From positions 41,701,027 to 41,765,026 of the forward strand of contig JAKTNV010000010.1 of NCBI GenBank assembly GCA_022747635.1: a stretch of 64,000 bases of DNA, given 5' to 3'. The notes below the pieces were generated by a model that was not told the DNA's origin, did no database searches, and worked only from the letters and a program-made list of their open reading frames with translations. A program made the position numbers and the translations under genes. The stretch is from Hetaerina americana (taxonomy: Eukaryota > Arthropoda > Insecta > Odonata > Calopterygidae). This document shows, in pieces, positions 59,023-64,000 of this stretch. Position 1 is the first letter of the stretch; the number at the start of each line of letters is the position of its first letter.

Positions 59023-60620
59023 TCATAGATTCCCTTAAGCCACCAGACAACCTTTCCCCCTCTGAGAGACAAGCTCTCAGACGTTTAACGTCAAATAAAG
59101 ATATTATAATCACGACAGCGGACAAAGGGTCATCCGTTGTCGTGCTAAACAAAGTAGACTATAACGCCGAGGCATTGCGCCAATTAAATGACATTTCCTG
59201 CTATGCCCCCTTGCCCAAAGACCCAAACCCTTCTTATCAAAAGGATATTCTATCTTTTCTTTCCAATTTCGGTCCCAAAGAAGGTCTCTCCCCCAAAGAC
59301 ATATCCATTCTTTCACCACCTAATCCTAAGACTCCCCATTTCTATTTGCTACCCAAAATACACAAAACCAATAACCCCGGACGCCCCATTGTCTCCAGCA
59401 TCAACTCACCCACAGAACGAATCTCCGCATTAATAGACCACCACCTTCAACCAATAGCCACTTCACTCCCTTCTTACATTAAAGACTCGCACCACTTTCT
59501 GGAACGTCTACACTTAATTCCAATTCCGCACAACACAACCATTCTCATGGCTACGATAGACGTCACATCTCTTTACACCTCCATTCCCCACAAAGAAGGC
59601 TTAGAAGCCCTGAAACATTACCTCTCCCTACGATCCACACCACACACCCCATCCACAGATTTCCTCCTCGAATTGAGCCAAATCGTTCTTACCAAAAATG
59701 CTTTTCAATTCAATGACAAAATATATTTACAAATAAAAGGCACTGCAATGGGCACGCGTATGGCTCCTGCATACGCCAATCTTTTTATGGGTAAACTAGA
59801 ACACGACTTTCTGCAACAACAAACCCTAAAACCACTTTTCTGGGCCCGCTATATCGATGATATTTTCCTCCTTTGGTCCCACGGACGCGAAACTTTATCC
59901 TCTTTCATTTCCTCTCTCAACTCCTCCTCCTCAGTATCATTCACTTCTTCTATATCCGACTCGAATATTACCTTCCTAGATATCGATATTCACCTCCAAA
60001 ACAATACGTTTCACACTTCAGTCCACATTAAACCAACCAATAAGCAACAATATCTTCATTTCGACAGCTGCCATCCTGCTCACACAAAGCGCTCCATCCC
60101 ATTCTCACTCTCTATCCGTGGCTTCCGTCTCTGCAACAACACCCCCTCCCAACAGAAATACTTGGACCAGCTGCATGAATCCCTCAGAAAATGTGGGTAC
60201 CCTGAAAAACTGCTAAACAGTAAAATCCTCAAACCGACAACCCAATACACTCCCCTCCCCAAACCAAACCGCCCAAAATGCCCTAATCTTATCACCACTT
60301 TCTTCCCCGGAACACACAAAATTAAACATCTAATCCGTGACCTCTTCCCAATTATCAATAACACTCAGTCCACATCACTTTTATTCCCACACTGTCCCTC
60401 TGTTTCGTTTAAACGCCCGTCGAACCTGCGAGACATCTTTAAGTCCACAAATCCAACTTCAAGCACCCCCGTCTCTCCCCCGCCCCTATCCGCACCATGC
60501 AACCGCCCACGATACAAATGCTGTCATCTTGTAAGACCCTCCCCCTCACTCAGTACCAACTCCCAACCACTCGTCACCTGTACCTCAAAAAATATTATAC
60601 GTATATCGCCTCTCCTGTAA
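59019..60620 (+). pseudogene. PLE reverse transcriptase, open but 5'-truncated
   Basis: A continuous 533-codon frame from the end of the TA array. Motifs in order: TTADKGSSVVVLN (59100), FYLLPKIHK (59340), GRPIVSS, the palm motif IDVTSLYTSIPHKEGLEAL (59555), KGTAMGTRMAPAYANLF (59735), and the catalytic ARYIDDIFLLW with Y-I-D-D at 59849-59860. ITFLDIDIHL and a C-terminal region with several cysteines follow. PLE reverse transcriptases are related to telomerase and differ from LINE enzymes. Normal PLE proteins extend about 100 residues further at the N-terminus, which is missing here. The frame ends early because of an apparent one-base insertion in an A run at 60587-60592. Confidence 0.92.
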
Positions 60621-60894
60621 CTTCTGCCCTGCCTTCTACGTGGGCGAATGCACGACCGCACTTTCCCTCCGCATGAATAACCACCGATATTCCACCAAAT
60701 CTCCCACCTTTCTTAATTATCCCATCCCTACTCACACCGCTTCCCACAACCAATCTTTTGACGACTGCTTCTCTGTTTCGGTGATTGAAATCCTTCCCAA
60801 ATCTGCGAGTATAATAGAGGTGAGAACCCGCGAGATGGCGCATATCTGGGTGGCCCAATCATTCAAACCGCCCGGGCTGAACCAAGCCCACTGA
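60595..60894 (+). pseudogene. GIY-YIG endonuclease of the PLE, out of frame
   Basis: In the next frame after the A-run, the sequence has YRLSCNFCPAFYVGECTTAL, then SLRMNNHRYS, VSVIEILP and a final EVRTREMAHIW, ending in TGA at 60892-60894. The Y-V-G-E with downstream R-x-x-x-H and the E near the end are the expected GIY-YIG layout of PLE endonucleases, which open target DNA for insertion. It is separated from the reverse transcriptase by one base, so the natural fusion protein is broken by a single frameshift. Confidence 0.88.
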
Positions 60895-61017
60895 ATGCAT
60901 CAATTGGCTGCCTACATATCCCCCCCACCCCCTTGTTCATTTCCTATTGGTCCCTTACCTCTCCTTCCCCCACCTCTCCCCCGCACATCCTCTCCGCTCT
61001 TCCCCGAGAACGCCATT

Positions 61018-61047
61018 CTGAAGACGATAGCCGTGCTGTCGAAACGT
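61018..61047 (+). ncRNA. Hammerhead-ribozyme-like core in PLE 3' end
   Basis: CTGAAGA, one C, stem GATAGC/GCTGTC around CGT, then GAAACGTA. The residue at the expected cleavage position is A, which the hammerhead consensus (any base but G) allows. It lies 125 nt after the endonuclease stop codon. Confidence 0.6.
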
Positions 61048-61066
61048 AAAATAACAAATTGTGAGT

Positions 61067-61153
61067 GTCCTTTCTTTGTGTCTCTATATTCTAAAAATCT
61101 ACATCTGTGTTTTTATATATTTGTGCGTCGCCGAAGAGCGTTCCATTTCGAAG

Positions 61154-61225
<72 letters not shown>

Positions 61226-61272
61226 AAAACACAGATTTAGATTTTTAGAATATAGAAACACAAAGAAAGGAC
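61067..61272. repeat. 49-nt inverted repeat across a (TA)n array
   Basis: 61067-61115 is PLE tail sequence, and 61224-61272 is its reverse complement with two mismatches. The space between holds the end of the PLE and the (TA)n array at 61159-61222. A short inverted piece of the same PLE end was therefore added on the far side of the array. Confidence 0.93.
61159..61222. repeat. (TA)n microsatellite
   Basis: Pure TA run closing the PLE. Confidence 0.97.
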
Positions 61273-61274
61273 AA

Positions 61275-61296
61275 TAAAAAAATACTCTCTTTCCTC

Positions 61297-61336
<40 letters not shown>

Positions 61337-61358
61337 GAGGAAAGAGAGTATTTTTTTA
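61275..61358. repeat. 84-nt palindrome
   Basis: Outer arms TAAAAAAATACTCTCTTTCC and its complement at the other side, with AT-rich centre (61297-61340). Directly follows the inverted PLE tail piece. Confidence 0.92.
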
Positions 61359-61479
61359 ATAAAATCGGCAGTTTTTAAGTCTTTTAAGTCCGTAAAAATT
61401 TATATTAGGGCACAAATATTCTTTAAAAATAGTATACGAGTATATGTTAAAACATATATTTATATATACATTATATTTG

Positions 61480-61619
61480 TAAATGTATATATATACACAC
61501 ACACACACACATATATATATATGTATGTATATATATATATATATATGTATGTATATATATATATATATGTATGTATATATATATATATATGTATGTATAT
61601 ATATATGTATGTATGTATG

Positions 61620-61666
<47 letters not shown>
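61480..61666. repeat. (TA)n/(GTAT)n microsatellite
   Basis: Begins with ACACACACACAC, followed by TA runs separated by regular GTATGTA steps. Abuts the SINE at 61667. Confidence 0.96.
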
Positions 61667-61669
<3 letters not shown>

Positions 61670-61855
61670 CTCATATATACAGAAACATATATAAGGAAAA
61701 GGGATAGGAACACGTATAAAGGACGAACACAATAGAGGTGGGGAAGGCGGAATCGAACGGATCACAAGAGTAAAAATATCTCCTCAACCGGGACTCGAAC
61801 ACCGGATCTTTCCACTTGCCGGGCGGATGCTCTTAACCACTTGAGCTATCGAGGA
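61667..61855 (-). mobile_element. tRNA-headed SINE, family A, copy 1
   Basis: 189 bp. Its 5' end on the - strand is exactly the 5' end of a tRNA-like head (61855-61781). A body of 114 nt follows, ending in sequence rich in TA. It is the reverse complement of 61939-62127 with a single difference. The pair is head-to-head with an 83-nt spacer. Open frames at 61460-61765 and 62029-62226 share an N-terminus only because of this repeat. Confidence 0.85.
61781..61855 (-). tRNA. tRNA-like SINE head, GGC anticodon position
   Basis: 75 nt that folds as a tRNA: a 7-bp acceptor (TCCTCGA with TTGAGGA, one G-U), a D arm GCTC...GAGC, an anticodon stem TCCGC/GTGGA with loop CCGGCAA, and a T arm with TTCGAGT loop and one bulged T. 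GGC would read alanine codons. Position 33 is C instead of the near-universal T, and the T stem is bulged. The A box is TAGCTCAAGTGG and the B box GTGTTCGAGTCC. These defects plus the second copy say SINE promoter head, and not a working tRNA gene. Confidence 0.7.
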
Positions 61856-61938
61856 TATGTAATTTACCCTGAGATCCGTGGGTCTTATATGTCGCCAAGC
61901 GCCCCGATTCTTTAGCCAAGAGATGGCGTCAGGGGCCC
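61856..61938. other. Spacer between head-to-head SINEs
   Basis: 83 nt of non-repeated sequence with a GCGCCCC/GGGGCCC pair that could form a small hairpin. No match elsewhere in the window was noticed. Confidence 0.7.
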
Positions 61939-62013
61939 TCCTCGATATCTCAAGTGGTTAAGAGCATCCGCCCGGCAAGTGGAAAGATCCGGTGTTCGAG
62001 TCCCGGTTGAGGA
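61939..62013 (+). tRNA. tRNA-like SINE head, GGC anticodon position
   Basis: Same fold as the copy at 61781-61855, but a G to T change weakens the D stem (TCTC against GAGC). Not expected to be a functional tRNA. Confidence 0.65.
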
Positions 62014-62127
62014 GATATTTTTACTCTTGTGATCCGTTCGATTCCGCCTTCCCCACCTCTATTGTGTTCGTCCTTTATACGTGTTCCTATCCCTTTTCCT
62101 TATATATGTTTCTGTATATATGAGTAT
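61939..62127 (+). mobile_element. tRNA-headed SINE, family A, copy 2
   Basis: 189 bp, starting exactly at a tRNA-like 5' end (61939-62013) and ending TATATATGAGTAT. Identical to the reverse complement of copy 1 except one base in the D stem (TATCTC for TAGCTC). Such identity suggests a recent inverted duplication or gene conversion and makes two independent insertions unlikely. Confidence 0.85.
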
Positions 62128-63337
62128 TTATTCGCCGTTTGGCGGGATTTCGTGTTTGAATGTGTATATGTATATATATATACATATGTTTCACATCTCT
62201 TTAGACATGAATATAATTCCTTGTGAAACGACAAGTGAGAGTCTCCGGGTAATAGTGTATCAGAATATAATATTTGGTAACAGGCGGTGCAAGGTATACA
62301 ATTACTTATTTAAGTAGTGACATTGCAGTAGAGCCTCGCGAGGAAATGTTATGGTTGGTAAAACATATTATGGATTTGCAAATCAACAATATAGAGTAAT
62401 GTGTCTCAAGATCTGTTTATCAAAATTTTAAGGTTGTCCAAATTCGATTTTGTTATCAGTGTGAGAGTATACAGGTATATCGCCTGTATATCGCTTACAA
62501 TATCTGGGTATCCGGCTTGTAGTTAGATCCCCATTAATTCCTTGATATTAATAGCAAATTCAATAGTGATTTACTTATCTTAAGTCTACTCCAAATGCTC
62601 CAATTTCATATTTATTAGGGAGACATTTCTTCAACTTTTCTGCTAGTAAATTTTACAGATCAGGGGTATTTAAGCTTTAACACACTTCCTTAATCAGCAC
62701 TGTCAACAATGGATCCATAATATTCTAAAGGCGTGTTTCATTGCAGGTTTTGCAGGGGTTCGTTAATGCTAAAGTGTCTTTAGAGTTTTGCTACGTGTGA
62801 AGAATTTTCCACTTAGGGGAGAAAAAGAAGAATTCCCTGCTAAATGCAATAACTCCATTTCAAAGAGATACGTTAGCCGTAAAATACTTCACGCAAAGCC
62901 AAATTCGCAAGTAACTTCGAAGATTTTAAGGTGGCCATGTAAATGTAAAATATACATATAACACCTCCACATCCTCCACATAAACTTTCCGCTTTTTCCC
63001 TCATAATTTAATTAATGAACTTATGTGCCCTTACAGCACACTCTCATGTTCATCTACTGTATCTCTTGCGCTCCCTACGGAGGGCATTCACCCCATGATG
63101 GAGCTTAAAGAAAATACTTCTTAGGCGAATGCTTTGAATAGCATATTTGAATTACTAAAATGTAAAAGGTTTCCTGCCATTTATTCCGCTTAAAATTTTG
63201 AGTTGCACATTCTTAGTAACCATTTTCTATACATCCGGAATTATACTTTTAATACTTGTGAATATCTCGCCACATGTAGATCCCTTTTTTCTCTTGCGTA
63301 ATTGTGCAAAATAGCCTGATTAGAATGGATAATTATG
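62128..63337. other. AT-rich non-coding sequence
   Basis: Nothing recognised beyond a short TA stretch at 62166-62190. Confidence 0.6.
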
Positions 63338-63433
63338 CCTTGGAAGTATGTGTACAGCAGATAAGTTACCTCACACATTCCCTTGTCTTGGAAGTATGTA
63401 TAAAATAGATAATTTGCCTAATAAATTTCCTTT
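63338..63433 (+). repeat. Diverged 48-bp tandem duplication
   Basis: 63338-63385 and 63386-63433 both begin CTTGGAAGTATGT and share GATAA and ATTCCCTT-like segments. Confidence 0.75.
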
Positions 63434-64000
63434 AGGGACGTCGGAAATCACATCTGCATATTTTGGGTACCATCTAAGGAAGACTTATTTACATTTACTA
63501 ATTATCTGGAGGAGTTTATTATCCATTAAATCAATTAACTTCAATTTTAAAATGATTACTGGGACATGAAGGCATCTTTAAAGCCAGTTTTATCTTTAAT
63601 GAAACATTTTTTTACGTTGTTGATCAACATATTTTTTCTTTTGGTTTGCATAATAAAAGAATTAAACCGAAATATTTTAATTTTTATGCATTAATTTATG
63701 TTTCTACCTTATTAAATATTACTACCTTTTTAAAAATTTCTACCTTTTTTAAATATTTCCCCAAGCACCCAACTGATATCCTGTCAGTTTGTGGGGAAAT
63801 GAATTTATAAGTTACTTGGTCCGCATTCCCTGCAGGGGATTTCAAAATGATCATTTTTTGCACCACTCCGCTTTAAATCCTGAATTGCCCATGGTGAATT
63901 TTAAAAGATTTTCTTACGGGGAATCGTGGATTAACCATAGAAAAAATAAAAATAGAACCATAGAAATAGAAAAAAACCATAAAAATAGAATCAAATTTAT
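63434..64000. other. AT-rich end of window with short tandem repeats
   Basis: Contains three rough copies of a TACCTTTTTAAATATTTC-like unit (63701-63760) and three of an ACCATAGAAATAGAA-like unit (63938-63992). Otherwise nothing recognised. Confidence 0.7.

Larger units (their letters stand above)
59019..61158 (+). mobile_element. Penelope-like retrotransposon, 5'-truncated
   Basis: Runs from the (TA)n array to the next (TA)n array at 61159. Contains a reverse transcriptase, a GIY-YIG endonuclease, a C-rich 3' non-coding segment, a hammerhead-like core (61018-61047) and the conserved tail GAAGAGCGTTCCATTTCGAA. The 3' end matches the fragment at 26790-27150. It lacks the N-terminal part of the usual reading frame, so it is a truncated copy. 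The coding sequence is more GC-rich than the surroundings. Confidence 0.92.

Noticed and set aside
61781..62013. Pair of functional tRNA-Ala genes
   Set aside because: Both share body sequence beyond the tRNA, have C at position 33 and a bulged T stem, and sit in a SINE-like inverted repeat.
61460..62226. Two proteins with an identical 33-residue N-terminus on opposite strands
   Set aside because: They are translations of the two arms of the inverted SINE pair and of (TA)n; there is no gene.

Overview
This is AT-rich eukaryotic DNA with no bacterial gene organisation. It is almost certainly from an arthropod, most likely an insect with a large, transposon-rich genome. The reasons are one spliced immunoglobulin-domain exon that resembles the insect Beaten-path (Beat) family, several mariner elements, RTE-type and CR1/jockey-type LINEs, tRNA-headed SINEs, and a Penelope-like element (PLE) with hammerhead-ribozyme-like termini. 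I cannot name the species.

The only host coding sequence I support is a 136-nt exon on the + strand at 31160-31295, with clean splice signals on both sides. If it is real, much of the window is probably intron or flank of that gene. A second, weaker Ig-like segment with an acceptor lies at 32233-32292. No complete host gene is present, and I found no operons or CRISPR arrays. The only tRNA signals are SINE heads.

Layout: 1-10.3 kb is mostly featureless, apart from a perfect 56-nt inverted repeat enclosing a hammerhead-like core (4.0-4.2 kb), an exact 167-bp tandem duplication (8.1-8.4 kb) and a (TA)n tract. At 10.3-11.0, 15.8-16.1, 20.3-22.2 and 26.6-27.2 kb there are clusters of (TA)n arrays with SINEs, palindromes and PLE-like termini. 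At 28.4-39.9 kb there are nested and decayed elements: a mariner inside an RTE 3' end, a second RTE 3' end, a full-length decayed mariner, an RTE relic on the + strand, an internally deleted mariner with near-perfect TIRs, and a CR1-like 3' half. A second CR1-like end lies at 46.0-46.6 kb and a mini-mariner at 49.6-49.9 kb. GC-rich blocks occur at 2.4-3.2, 6.7-7.2, 22.8-23.1, 40.6-41.8, 42.8-43.2 and 54.5-55.5 kb.

The right end is the richest part. It holds a nearly full-length but broken RTE LINE on the - strand (56.1-58.95 kb), then a (TA)n array, then a 5'-truncated PLE on the + strand with reverse transcriptase, a frameshifted GIY-YIG endonuclease and a hammerhead-like terminus (59.0-61.15 kb). 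After that come nested palindromes and a head-to-head pair of 189-bp SINE copies, each starting exactly at a tRNA-like 5' end (61.67-62.13 kb). The recurring pattern is (TA)n tract plus PLE terminus plus inverted repeat, seen at four separate places. That is the most interesting feature of the window.
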